From Argyresthia goedartella (taxonomy: Eukaryota; Arthropoda; Insecta; Lepidoptera; Argyresthiidae), in the NCBI GenBank assembly GCA_949825045.1, contig OX463806.1:40076208-40140207 (forward strand): a stretch of DNA of 64,000 nucleotides, read 5' to 3'. The position numbers and the translations under genes were made by a program. The notes below the pieces were generated by a model that made no database searches, was not told the DNA's origin, and saw nothing but the letters and a program-made list of their open reading frames with translations. Positions 44,967 to 55,344 of this stretch are shown here, one piece after another (position 1 is the stretch's first letter; every line of letters begins with the position of its first letter).

Positions 44967-45208
44967 ATTTAAAAACAAAACGTTCGATTAAAAAATATTA
45001 GTTTTAATCTGGAGGAGTTTCAATCTCAATGGGATTTTTTCAGAGCAGGGTTTTATCAAAATCTAACAGATGACGCTGTAGACGGCCTATTTTGGTCATA
45101 GAGTAAATTATATCAGTCAGCGTCTTGATCTACGCAAAACCACACGTCTTGCCACTGTGTCGGACCGCGCGTTGATACCAAAGTTTCTCAAACTTTTTTG
45201 TTAGCATA

Positions 45209-46159
45209 ATGGTTATTTGTGGTGGATGCCAGGAGGAGGTGACTGACGCGATTCTGTGTTCAGCTTGCGGTATCTCCTTCAATTTCGCTTGTGCTGAGAT
45301 TACCGAGGCCAAGTACCGGAGACTGGCGGAGAAGAAGAAGAGGGAATGGATGTGTCCCACCTGCTCCGTCAAGGCACCAGTTGTTACGAAGCCGCCAGGC
45401 GGGGGGCCTGTAGTTGCTCCTCCGAGTACTTCTAAGCTGCCCCCGGGATCTCCAGCTGTGCCAACGCTCGAGCTCATCATGGAGCGCCTTGATGCCATGG
45501 TCCTTCAATTAGCTCCTCTGAAGAGTCTAGAAGTCATTCTCAGTGACATCTCCGAGTTAAAGAGCAAGACCGACGACATCCATTTGCGAATTAATGATGT
45601 GGAGAGCCGCGTTGTCCGCATGGAAGAGCGTCAAGTTGAAGCTGCTGAAATGAATGAACGGTTGTTACGTCTTGAGGAAGCTTCTGAAAGCCGAGAACAA
45701 TGGCTGCGCTCCAATAATGTCGAGATAAAAGGTGTTTCCCAAGCAAAAGAGGAGAATCTTTTTGACATAATATCTAAAGTTGGGACCACCATTGGTTTCG
45801 AAATCCAGCGCGATCGTATTAATTTCGTTACCAGAGTTCCTTCGCGTGACGATAACAAGGGTAAATCAATAATTGTCTGCTTCATTCATCGCTACGACAA
45901 GGAAAACTTTGTTGCTGCCGGACGAACTGTGAAGAATATGTCACTGGCTGATATCGGGATGCAGGGACATGGCAGTGTCTTCGTCAATGATCATCTGACC
46001 GTCGAACAAAAACAACTATTAAATTCGGCCAAACTACTGGTTAAGGAGAAGGAGTTCGAATTTATCTGGGTGCGTCATGCGAAGATTATGGTACGGCGCA
46101 ATCAGACTTCACCTATTTTTCAAATCAAGTCGAAGAGGGACCTGTCCAAAATTACGTAA
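45209..46159 (+). CDS. LINE ORF1: PHD finger, coiled coil, FP-type C-terminus
   Basis: Open frame of 316 codons. Residues 1-50 form a PHD-like zinc finger: CGGCQEEVTDAILCSACGIS then FACAEIT and WMCPTC, with the Cys/His spacing of that fold. A Pro-rich linker follows (about 53-85). Residues 90-160 form a coiled coil (LSDISELKSKTDDIHLRIND). The last 130 residues contain VFVNDHLTVEQKQLLNSAKL and FEFIWVRHAKIMVRRNQTSP, matching the Baculo_FP family. In LINEs, ORF1 protein binds the element RNA; the PHD finger may tether it to chromatin, which is inference. It appears intact, unlike ORF2. Confidence 0.88.
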   Translation: MVICGGCQEEVTDAILCSACGISFNFACAEITEAKYRRLAEKKKREWMCPTCSVKAPVVTKPPGGGPVVAPPSTSKLPPGSPAVPTLELIMERLDAMVLQLAPLKSLEVILSDISELKSKTDDIHLRINDVESRVVRMEERQVEAAEMNERLLRLEEASESREQWLRSNNVEIKGVSQAKEENLFDIISKVGTTIGFEIQRDRINFVTRVPSRDDNKGKSIIVCFIHRYDKENFVAAGRTVKNMSLADIGMQGHGSVFVNDHLTVEQKQLLNSAKLLVKEKEFEFIWVRHAKIMVRRNQTSPIFQIKSKRDLSKIT

Positions 46160-46544
46160 TCTACAACTATTACTTTTAGTGTCATTCAACATTTTACAAA
46201 CTTTGAGAACCACTGCTCCCTGCTACTATTCTATATTGCTAATGTTTTCGCCTGTTGCTACACACACACTACTTCACTGCCTAGTAAACAAATTTTATTC
46301 CAACACCTTTTTAACTCAGTTCGTAATGACCCTAATGAGCCTTTCTGCAGTTTATTTAATGTCTAATTTGCCTCGTCGTCGCTGCCGTCGTCCGCTACCG
46401 TACTTGCCTATAAGTGATCATTGCTTTGATAATAACCCGTTCCTATGTTACCGAGTTCGCAGCAAGTGCTTGTTGCTTTGCCCGCTTTATTTGTTAATTA
46501 GTTTTTGCTTAGACATCTATTTAGTTTGTGATATTACAACGCCG

Positions 46545-49485
46545 TGAATAATTTAAATCTGTACTATCAGAATGTAAGGGGACTGCGGACAAAGACTGAT
46601 ACTATTTTTCAGAATATCCTATTGAACAACTATGATATTGTCGCTTTAACCGAGTCCTGGCTTCTAGATGAATTTTCAGATAATGAAATATTCGATGATA
46701 GGTACTTAGTGTGACGTCGCGACCGTAACTATGCATCAACTGGGCAGACAAGAGGGGGAGGCGTATTGATAGCTGTTAAGCGCGAATTATGCTCGACGAT
46801 CAATGCATGTTGGCAGTCCTCCGCAGAAGACATATGGGTAACGATTCCATTGTCTTGTAATGAAAAAATCGTTACTACATTACATTTGTGTTCACTCTAT
46901 CTATGTGACGAAAATCTTGGTAATAGATTTAAGACACAACTTGAAAAATTTTGTACCAAATTAATTCATTTAATGACTGACAATGTCCATGATAAATTTC
47001 TAATAGTCGGAGACTTTAATATGAGTAGTATAACCTGGTCTTCCATTGATGGCGGTCTTTATCCATGTAATCTGGTAGGTGAGCATGTGAAAGATTTTAT
47101 TGACACTCTTAACACTTGTGGTCTTCAACAATTTAACAGTTTTGAAAACAGCTTTAGTCGTATATTGGATCTAGTATTGTCGAATGAAGGTGTCGTGGTA
47201 ATGTCATGTCCTGACCCATTAGTGCCAGAGGACCCATACCATAAGGCTTTGCATATAGATATACCTGTTGCATTCTTCACCCCATTAAAATACATTCCGC
47301 ATGTTTCCTTTAATTATTCCAAAGCTGACTATAAGCAAATACGTAAACACATCCATGATTTTGACTGGGTAGGTAAGCTTGGTAGTGGTAGTGTAGATGA
47401 CGCTGTCGATATTTTCTATACATTAATTTATAAACTACGTGACTCATATGTTCCTACTCGCAGCTTATCTAAGAACAATTACCCACCTTGGTTCAGCACA
47501 GCTCTAATCAAAGTCATAAAGGAAAAGTTCAAATATTTCAAAAAGTATAAAAACTATGGGAATCTTTCTGCCCAAATGTCTTTTTCAATTTTACGTGACC
47601 GAGCAAGTAGAATGGAGCGTGAATGCCACGCTAATTACATAGCTAAAATTGAAGATTCTATAGTTAAAAATCCTAAGACCTTCTGGTCCTATATTAAAGT
47701 CGAGACGCCAAGGTAGTGCATTTCCCTCGAATATGTCTTACGATGGTAAAACGTCCGACAATGGCAACACCATTAGTAATTTCTTCTCTGATTACTTTCA
47801 TTCTAATTTTCTTATTACATCCAGCTCTGACAATGATAATGTGGGTCAAGCACATACACATGTCGAACCGCAGTGTCTGTGCGATATATTTAGTATCGCA
47901 GTTAATAGCCCCTATGTTCATAAGCTCCTTCAGTCTTTGGACCTGTGCAAGTCTGCCGGGCCTGATGCTATACCGGCATCGTTACTAGTTGCTTGTGCAA
48001 AAGAGCTGTCCGTTCCCATCACAATTTTGTTTAAAAGATCTCTCAACGACGGTGTCATGCCGTTTCGTTGGAAGTCTGCTTTTATTTCCCCCATACATAA
48101 AAATGGTTCCCGTGAGCGCGTTGAGCATTATAGGCCTATCTCAAAATTGTGTCTTATAGCCAAGGTTCTTGAGCGTGTCGTATATACTCAATTATATGAA
48201 GCGCTTAAATCTAGTTTCAGTCCTATGCAGCACGGTTTCTTAAGGGGCAGATCGACGGTATCTAACCTTGTACTTTTCCATGACTATATCAGTGAGCGTA
48301 TGGACAATAACGACCAAGTCGATGTCATTTATACTGATTATAGTATAGTAAAGCTTCGATCGCATCGATCACGACATCTTGCTGAAGAAACTTAGCAGAG
48401 TTGGCATTAGAGGCGATCTGCTCAAATGGTTTGCTTCGTATGTTGCAGGAAGATCTCAAGCCGTAGTTCTCAATGGTTTCAGGTCTTCCTGGATGAGTGT
48501 ACCGTCTGGAGTCCCACAAGGATCGCTTCTTGGTCCTCTGCTATTTATATTATTTATCTATGATATTGATCAATGTTTTCAAACCTCTAGATTTCTGCTT
48601 TTTGCCGATGACATGAAGATTTTTATAGTTGTTAATGGGGTCTCGGATGGTGAACTCTTACAGAGTGACTTATATAGGCTTGACGGCTACTGCGTAACAA
48701 ATAAGCTGGATTTAAATGTCACCAAGTGTTTCTTCATAACTTTTACCCGTAAATTAAAACCATACATAAATAATTATCAAATTAAGGATCATCCGCTTTC
48801 TAGAGTATATGACAGCAGAGACCTTGGTGTTGTTATTGACAGCAGACTTATCTTTGACCATCATATTGATGCAATTATCAGTAAAGCCTCTAAGGCATTG
48901 GGGTTCGTCATGAGGTCGTCGAAGTCGTTTAAGCGAATGAAAACTATTAAAATTCTATATTGTGCTTATGTCCGCAGTCATCTGGAATATGCTTCGCAGG
49001 TTTGGAACCCGTGCTACGACGTCTACATCAATAGACTTGAACGGATTCAGAAGAAATTTACAAGATATATCGCCTTTAAGTTCAAGTTGCCCAAGCTCAG
49101 CTATGAGTATCGCTGAGCACGTTTACATTTGTTACCACTGAAACTTCGCAGGGATATCTCAGATATGGTATTCCTGATGAAAATAGTTAAGGGCACTGTT
49201 GACTGTCCATCGCTGCTTGGTAAAATTAAGTTTAAGGTCCCTAGTCGTAACGTTCGTAGACGACCATTGTTCCAATTGCCTCTCGTGCATAGCAATTACA
49301 GAGAGAACTCCTTCTTGATAAGAGCGTGTTCTACTTTTAACCGTCTCGGTGACAGTGGCGACAACGGTGCTGACGGTGTTGATGACGACGATAATGATGA
49401 CATTGAAATATTCTGGAGCAGTGCGCAAACACTAAGGGCTCATATGATTCGTAAATTTTTAACATCTTTGGACAATGCTGGGTGA
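46545..49485 (+). pseudogene. LINE ORF2, endonuclease and RT with several disruptions
   Basis: The frame opens NNLNLYYQNVRGLRTKTDT and has LTESWL, then TGA at 46712-46714 (probably from CGA). It resumes with GGGVLIAVKR and IVGDFNMSSITW and ends VETPR at 47716. A frameshift leads to KSAGPDAIPASLL, RPISKLCLIAKVLERV and MQHGFLRGRSTVSNL. Near 48345 a 5-bp tandem duplication (atagt) plus a lost T shifts frame at the motif A Asp region. The last frame has PSGVPQGSLLGP and LLFADDMKIFI, then TGA at 49114-49116, with the C-terminus continuing in frame to 49485. The element is inactive; the CGA to TGA pattern suggests decay at CpG sites. Confidence 0.88.
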
Positions 49486-49811
49486 AGTAGTGGTGTGTTT
49501 GACAGTCGATTGTATTACTGTTTAATTAATAATGATATCTTCATATTATTATTTGCTAATATTGCTGTAAGTAGATATTTTCCTAAATCACGTAATTGTA
49601 TTTCAACGTATAGTTCTGTATTTTTACAAATTCTTTGTGTGATTCTTTACATTAATTTAAAACTTCAATGCAAGAACGTTTTGCGTGTAGTAAAATAATT
49701 GTGGGAGGTTATTATTAGCTCTTTAGTTAATATAGTGTTTTGTATTTAGTGAGTAAAGCTGTTACCTCTCCTAAAAATGTAAAATAAAATAAAATAAAAA
49801 TAAAATATGAT

Positions 49812-50205
49812 AGGCAAAGAGATTCCATGATCTCAGATGGTAAAGGTACGCAACCACTGAAAGAAGGTTCGGTAAAAAGGTTGTGTACTGGCTGAAAGTA
49901 ACCTGTTATTAAAACATGTCAAGTTCAGTATGTTCAGCTTCGTTCGGTAGGTTGTGTCCTAACGTAGTACCCATATATAGTATTTTATTTAGCAAACAAC
50001 ACATGCCAGCTTTCAATCATATACTACTTTCAGCCAGTAGGTACATAACCTTCATCCAGAACTTTCTTTTAGTACGTTCGTACGTTTCAACGGTTACTTT
50101 CAGCGAGTACACAACCTTTTTACCGAACTTTTTTTCAGAAATAGGTTACGTACCTATACTTCTTGCTCATTGACCTACACCTTCTGAGATCATGGAAACT
50201 CTTTA
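49812..50205. mobile_element. Foldback element with about 90-bp inverted repeats
   Basis: The left arm contains gagattccatgatctcaga and ggttcggtaaaaaggttgtg; the right arm contains their inverses (cacaacctttttaccgaac and tctgagatcatggaaactc). No coding capacity. It directly follows the LINE tail, so it may have inserted next to it or be older flanking DNA. Confidence 0.7.
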
Positions 50206-50942
50206 TAAACCATACACTTTACTCTATGACCAAAAAAACAGAACGTCTTGAGAGTCATCTGTTGGATTTTGAAGAAAACCGTCTAGGAAAGAACTAATTT
50301 TCGTAAAGAGATTTTCAGCATGCTTTATTTTACTTATTTATTTTGTTATTTTGTTTTCGGATTTGGAAGTTTTAACTGACGATTCTGTCACAGGACCCAG
50401 AAGTAATTGATTATGAAAAAGTACACAACCGTTTTTTGAATGGGATTATGATATTTTCTTAATGCGTACAAACAATGTAAGCACTATTTTTCATTGCAGA
50501 TGTTAACATTTTATGGGTTTTGATCTGTCAGGATTGCATTCTCTCAGCGGCCAGACTTTAGTTTGTTTTTTTTTTCTATGATTTTGTGATATGTTTTAAA
50601 AATATAATTATTTAATTTAAATTGTATTTATTCATTTCAATTTTAAGCTCGCCTAATGTTACCTGCGCAATAAACAATTACATTTCACATCAATGCACCA
50701 AATAATATGTTTATATATAATATATATAATATATAAAATAACATGTTTTGGTTTCATAAGATTCTTCGTAAACAAAAAAGAATATTGTTGGACTGTAGGG
50801 TAATCTACAAAAAATGGAGCTCAGAGAGATCACTCAATCATAACCGACATTGCAAGTCACCAGCCGCCAATACTGCCTTTCCATCGTTCGTGCTGGAAGT
50901 GACCGCGCCTGTTGCCAATTTTATTTTTAATCTGCTTCAAAA
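50206..50942. other. No gene; one repeat shared with the serpin unit
   Basis: 50217-50285, read inverted, resembles the sequence near 43123-43172 (aacagatgac then ttttggtcatagagtaaa), which is also in the duplicated serpin unit. The remainder is AT-rich and may be the 5' flank of the cyclin-like gene. A plus-strand frame at 50743-50949 has no recognised similarity. Confidence 0.4.
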
Positions 50943-51495
50943 ATGTTAGCGAACAAAAAAAACTCCAGCAGACTTCCATCAATTCCTGAAGAACCAACAT
51001 CGGAGAACATCGAATTACGGCAAAGGGCCCCACTGAAGAATATAACTGATCAAGCAGGACCCAGCACCAGTACCAGACGCACAGCGGTATCTCCACCAAA
51101 AGTCGTCACAAGATACGAAACACAAAGAAAAAGAAGTGGACTGGACTGGTATTTCAAGGAATTCAAATTCCTAATAAGGTCCGATGAAGAAGATGAAGCA
51201 AGCATGCAAGCAACAATGCAAGAACACCTTGATAAATCTTCTAAACCGAGTGTGAAAAATACCGTACGTCCAAATACATATTTCAAACCAATATTACCTA
51301 CCGACCAATATAACCTACCTCCTAATGAGAATGTTAAGCCAGTGACCGCAGACAAGGACATATTAAAACATTGTAGGTTGAAAACTACACAACAGTTGCT
51401 GTCTCCTGGCTGCAAGGAATTGGCGGAAGGAACTGATGATACGAAAATTGTCATCAGTGGCAGTGTTATTGAGAGACTAAAGCCGCTTTTTTCGT
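50943..51495 (+). CDS. Cyclin-like gene, N-terminal exon with D-box-like motif
   Basis: The frame from ATG 50943 reads NSSRLPSIPEEPTSENIELR, then QRAPLKNITDQAG and later DWYFKEFKFLIRSDEEDE, ending PLFS at 51495 before a good gtaagt donor. The R-A-P-L-K-N-I-T stretch fits the mitotic destruction box (R-x-x-L-x-x-I-x-N/D) that lies in the N-terminus of A- and B-type cyclins. The exon is otherwise polar and poorly conserved, as such N-termini are. Assignment as cyclin rests on this motif plus the cyclin-fold exons at 55345-56306 on the same strand. The exons for the first cyclin box were not found between them. Alternative: an unrelated orphan gene. Confidence 0.45.
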
Positions 51496-51777
51496 GTAAG
51501 TACTCCTTTAATATTCTATTTGTTTGTTTGGGAACTGAGTCCACAGCACGATAAAGTTTAAATTATCTTTAAAATTATATTTTACATAGGCCAATTAAGG
51601 ACATCTTCATATGACCTCATTAAATTGGGTAAACAATGAGATAATTACCATTGGCAGCTGATGCCTTACCTATGAAACTACCAAATGAATGTAACAAAAC
51701 GAATCATCTTCAAGGTACTATCCACAATTTACTAAATTATACTATATTCACGAATTATCAACTCGCTACCGGACAAA
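51496..51777. other. Intron of the cyclin-like gene; nothing else seen
   Basis: AT-rich stretch between the donor at 51496 and the LINE ORF1 start at 51778. A short 5' UTR of the LINE is probably included; its start could not be fixed. Confidence 0.4.
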
Positions 51778-53004
51778 ATGCAGTGCTCCAAATGTCACAA
51801 TAAAATTTACGACAACGAAGACATCTCCTGTGCTTCGTGTAAACAGAAGTATCATTTTAACTGCGCGTCTATCACTGAGTCTGCGTTCAGGAAGATGAGA
51901 GTGGCAAAAAGGACAGCCTGGATCGGCAAATGCTGCAGCGGGGCCGACCCCAAGACGAATGAGAAGGACACACCGTCGGTTGCGGCGCCAGCGCTGCTCG
52001 GTGAAGGTCAGGACACCCATACACACACAGATGCACGCAGCGGCTCTCAACCTGTAGATAATGCCTCAATTTTGCCGGTAACAAAGATTGAAAACTACTC
52101 AATTCATCAAGATTTACTGGACCAAATGCATTTACTGATGATTAAATCGTTTGACGAGTTCGCGGTTAAACAGACTGAGACATTCGACTCATTTAAAACC
52201 GACAATAGTTACCCAATTGGACAGCCACCGCACCACCATTGAGAGCAAAGTTGACAAAGCAATGAGGCTAATATCGGAGCTCACAACCAACGTAGACTTG
52301 CTGGCAAAAAAAGTAGAGGGACTGGTTGCGACAACGGATTTCACTTCTGATCGCGTAGATAAGCTGGAGAATCGAAGAATTTAGAAGGAATGATGAAAGA
52401 CCTGGATAAATTCAAATTGGATGTCTGCGACAACACAACATCGACGACAGAGCTAAAAGCGACAATAAACAGCCTTGAGCAGAGGAACCGCCTATGTAAT
52501 CTGGAAATTTTCGGAGTTCCAGAACGCAAGACTGAAGTTACACAGAACCTGGTCATTTCCATCGGCAAAGCCGTGGGACTGGACTTAAAGAAAGAAGACA
52601 TATCCTCAGCAGTCAGAATATCTACACGCAATACGAGTGGCCTCCCAAGGCCGTTAATGAACTCCACTATCAAGAAGGACGAATTTATTAGTGCAGTGCG
52701 CAAGAACCGCGGCGTCACCACCAATGACATCGGAATGGCAGGAGTCAACAACGTCATCAGCGTCAACGAACATCTGACTTCACATAATAAGGATCTCCTG
52801 AAGCAGACAAAAGCAAAGACCAAGGAACTGGGGTTTCGGTATTGTTGGACACGAAACGCGAAGATATTTGTACGTCAAGGCGATAACTATCCTCGGCTAC
52901 GGGTAGACAACGTCCTGCAACTGTCATCACTGAAGCTCTCGCCGCTGCCACCTCCTGTACGTCAAACTTGCGACGCAAACAACATCACAAGTCCCAATGT
53001 TTGA
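51778..53004 (+). pseudogene. LINE ORF1 with PHD finger and FP-type domain (copy C)
   Basis: Starts MQCSKCHNKIYDNEDISCAS with the PHD Cys pairs, though the later part of the finger is altered (WIGKCC). Two frameshifts, near 52190 and 52385, split the coiled-coil part. The last frame, 52390-53004, has NRLCNLEIFGVPERKTEVTQ, VISVNEHLTSHNKDLL and RYCWTRNAKIFVRQGDNYP, the FP-type C-terminus. It is related to the ORF1s at 21424 and 45209 but clearly a separate lineage. Confidence 0.8.
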
Positions 53005-53047
53005 GAAGCACTGATCGCGATTTACTTTGCAGAATACTGATAAACTT

Positions 53048-53281
53048 ACCCGAATGGCCGAGTCGGTAGTGACGCTGCCTACGAAACCAAGGGTCCCGGG
53101 TTCGAGTCCCGGTGGGGGCAAATGTTTTTTTGATGAGAACGGATGTTTGTACCCTAGTCATGGTTGTTTATCTATCTAAGTATAATATTTCTCTATATAA
53201 GTATATATATCGTTGTCTAGTACCCAAGATACAGGGAATCCTAGTTTAGGGCTAGATCAATGTGTGTAAAAGGTGTCCAAG

Positions 53282-53313
<32 letters not shown>
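53048..53313 (+). mobile_element. tRNA-derived SINE between LINE ORFs
   Basis: A box within aatggccgagtcggtagtga and B box within cgggttcgagtcccgg, with a perfect T-arm stem. The body contains tatcgttgtctagtacccaa, ttagggctagatc and gtgtaaaaggtgtcc, a layout found in a common lepidopteran SINE, and it ends in an (ATT)n run at 53284-53313. The acceptor-stem halves do not pair, so it is not a tRNA gene. It lies exactly between ORF1 and ORF2 of LINE C. Confidence 0.85.
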
Positions 53314-53582
53314 CCCGTTCCTTCTATTGTCGTACATGTAACTTGTTCTCAACCTATAAATGTGTACAGTATTGTTCCATTGCTACACACATTTTTACCT
53401 CACAACCGTTATAATATGCACACACCGTTTTCAACTTCACTCACACAATCACGCCACACACAATATTTGTTCCAATTTAGTTATCGCGTTGATATTATTC
53501 AGTACATTTGTAGAGTGCTTACTGCACGACTCAAACGTTCAATTGTATTAACGATTTTATTAATACCTTACCATTCGCGCCT

Positions 53583-54655
53583 ATAAATATCTACTACCAA
53601 AACTCTCGTAGCATACGAGGTAAAACTACTAAATTTGTGCTAGGATTACTTAAACATAATTACGACGCAGTAGCTATTTGTGAGACCAACCTCACTGACG
53701 GAGTATTTGACGCTGAGGTCAGCGACCCTCGTTACGACGTCCACAGGGCTGATTGAACTCCCCCCACCGGTCACAAACCTGACACTACGGTGGGAGGAGG
53801 GGTGATGCTTCTCACGGGGCACAAGCTCGCCGCCCGGCGCGTGCTCCCGTCCCCCGCGTACTCCCACTTGGAGTTGGTTCACGTGACCGTGCCTGCCGGC
53901 AGCGTACATGCTGATCGCGACCTACATGTCATCTGCACTTACCTGCCCGGAGCTGGAGCGAAGCACGATGCGCTGCTTGTTAGTCTTGCTTGCGTGGATA
54001 TAATTATATCCACGATAATTGCTCCGATGATCATTATCTTTTATTGGGAGATTTCAATTTGCCCGCCATTACTTGGAAACTGAAGTCATCAGGGTCCGGT
54101 TTCAATCCGTCTGGCACTATCAACAACTGTCAAAACACTATTTTAGATGAATTATCCCTGGCCGGCTGGACGAAGTTTAGTGATGTGCTGAACGGTAATG
54201 ATAGGCAGCTCGATCTCGTGTTCTGTGACTCTGAGGCAGAGGTGACCCGCGCACTCGATCCAATAACTCGTGAAGATATGCCACACCACCCCGCTCTTGA
54301 AATAAAACTAACCAATATCGCAATTAAATTCCTTCCTACTACCCCCAAAAAAATATTTCAATATAAAAAAGCAGATTATGATAATATTATATATTATGGC
54401 TGAATTATCCAAAATCGACTGGCTCACTACTTTGTACAATAGGAAAGTGGACGAGGCGGTCGAACACTTTTATTCTATTTTGACAAAACTTATAGATGAA
54501 TATGTTCCCTACTATTACAGCACTCCGGACGGTTACCCTGTGTGGTATTCTAAACCTCTCATACACATGCTCACAGAGAAAACCAAATACCACCAGAAAT
54601 GGAAAAAGTACGGGAACTCTAGCGACTACGACTGTTTTTCGCTGCTTGCAGCAAG
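53583..54655 (+). pseudogene. LINE ORF2 endonuclease, RT absent (copy C)
   Basis: Opens INIYYQNSRSIRGKTTKFVL and has ICETNLTDG, then TGA at about 53753 (from CGA), then GGGVMLLTGHKLAARR. A 22-bp palindrome at 53993-54014 marks a frameshift. The next frame has YLLLGDFNLPAITWKLKSSG and MPHHPALEI. A further shift near 54390 leads to YPVWYSKPLIHML and KKYGNSSDYDCF. Similarity stops near 54655, in the linker before the RT, so all RT motifs are missing. This is a 3' truncation. Confidence 0.82.
53993..54014. repeat. 22-bp perfect palindrome at a frameshift
   Basis: CGTGGATATAA followed directly by its inverse. Half of it (ccacgataattgctccgatg onward) belongs to the endonuclease reading, so the other half looks like a small inverted duplication that caused the frameshift. 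Confidence 0.85.
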
Positions 54656-54735
54656 TGTCACAAGCAGGTTTGTGACGCTGATTTTCAGTCCAGCCCCAGA
54701 AAATGTTCAGTTTAAAAAGTTGATTGATTTGACCA

Positions 54736-54981
54736 GCAGCCTTATGGCGTAAGTCGTCTGAGCTATGAACTTCATATAGACTTTTACGTTTGACACCTTG
54801 CACCAGCTTCATCTTTCAAATTGGTATCACGCAAGTAGCATCATAATGGAGGCCAAACCCAAGCTCATTGAATGAAGCCTAGAAGCCTTCGGTGATACCC
54901 CGCAATCGATGAAATTGTATGAGCATACGATGAACCATAGACACACGCTATGAACTTCAGAGAGTTACGCCATAAGGCTGC
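54736..54981. mobile_element. Small MITE-like element
   Basis: The left end, gcagccttatggcgtaa, and the right end, ttacgccataaggctgc, are exact inverses over 17 bp. Internally gctatgaacttca occurs twice in direct orientation (about 54762 and 54947). No target duplication was resolved. It follows the point where LINE C stops and may have taken part in its 3' truncation. Confidence 0.6.
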
Positions 54982-55344
54982 AGGTGGCCAGTGGAAAAAA
55001 AAACGAAACCAAACTGTTATAATGTCGTCGTGAAATTAATTGAGAAAAGGACTGAAAGAATTAATAATATATGTAAATAATTAAATCATAATGTCGAGTC
55101 ATACACAAATAATTTAAAAAAATGCTATACAATTCACAATTCACAATACACCAGCACTACAATCGCAAGGTTGAGACTGGCAAATATCGCTAACGAGGAG
55201 CAGTGCGACTTTCACTCGTAAGGAGTCGTCCTTAAACGTCCCAAGTGGCGGAGAAGGAATAGCGTTATAGTATATTATAGTTATATTAGCTACAGGAGTT
55301 TCATGGGACTTCAGCAACTTGACTACAATATAGATTAAGAGTGA
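54982..55344. other. No exon recognised
   Basis: AT-rich sequence upstream of the cyclin-like C-terminal exon. I looked for a first cyclin box (M-R-A-I-L or D-W-L type motifs) and saw none. Confidence 0.4.

Larger units (their letters stand above)
43223..45164 (+). repeat. 1942-bp tandem duplication, unit 2
   Basis: Unit 2, directly adjoining unit 1. It lacks the first 51 bases of the serpin internal exon and its acceptor, because the duplication breakpoint lies inside that exon. It ends gtgtcgga at 45164, where the LINE at 45165 begins. Confidence 0.95.
45165..49806 (+). mobile_element. Two-ORF LINE, near full length, decayed (family A/B type)
   Basis: Begins at the duplication boundary with ccgcgcgttgataccaaagt, has a short 5' UTR, ORF1 (45209-46159), a 385-bp spacer, ORF2 (46545-49485) with stops and frameshifts, a 3' UTR and an A-rich tail (aaaataaaataaaataaaaa, ending about 49806). 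A target duplication was not recognised. Gene order and ORF1 domain content equal those of the LINEs at 19516-22045 and 51778-54655. Confidence 0.85.

Noticed and set aside
53049..53124. tRNA gene with good A and B boxes
   Set aside because: The acceptor stem halves do not pair, and a SINE body with an (ATT)n tail follows directly.
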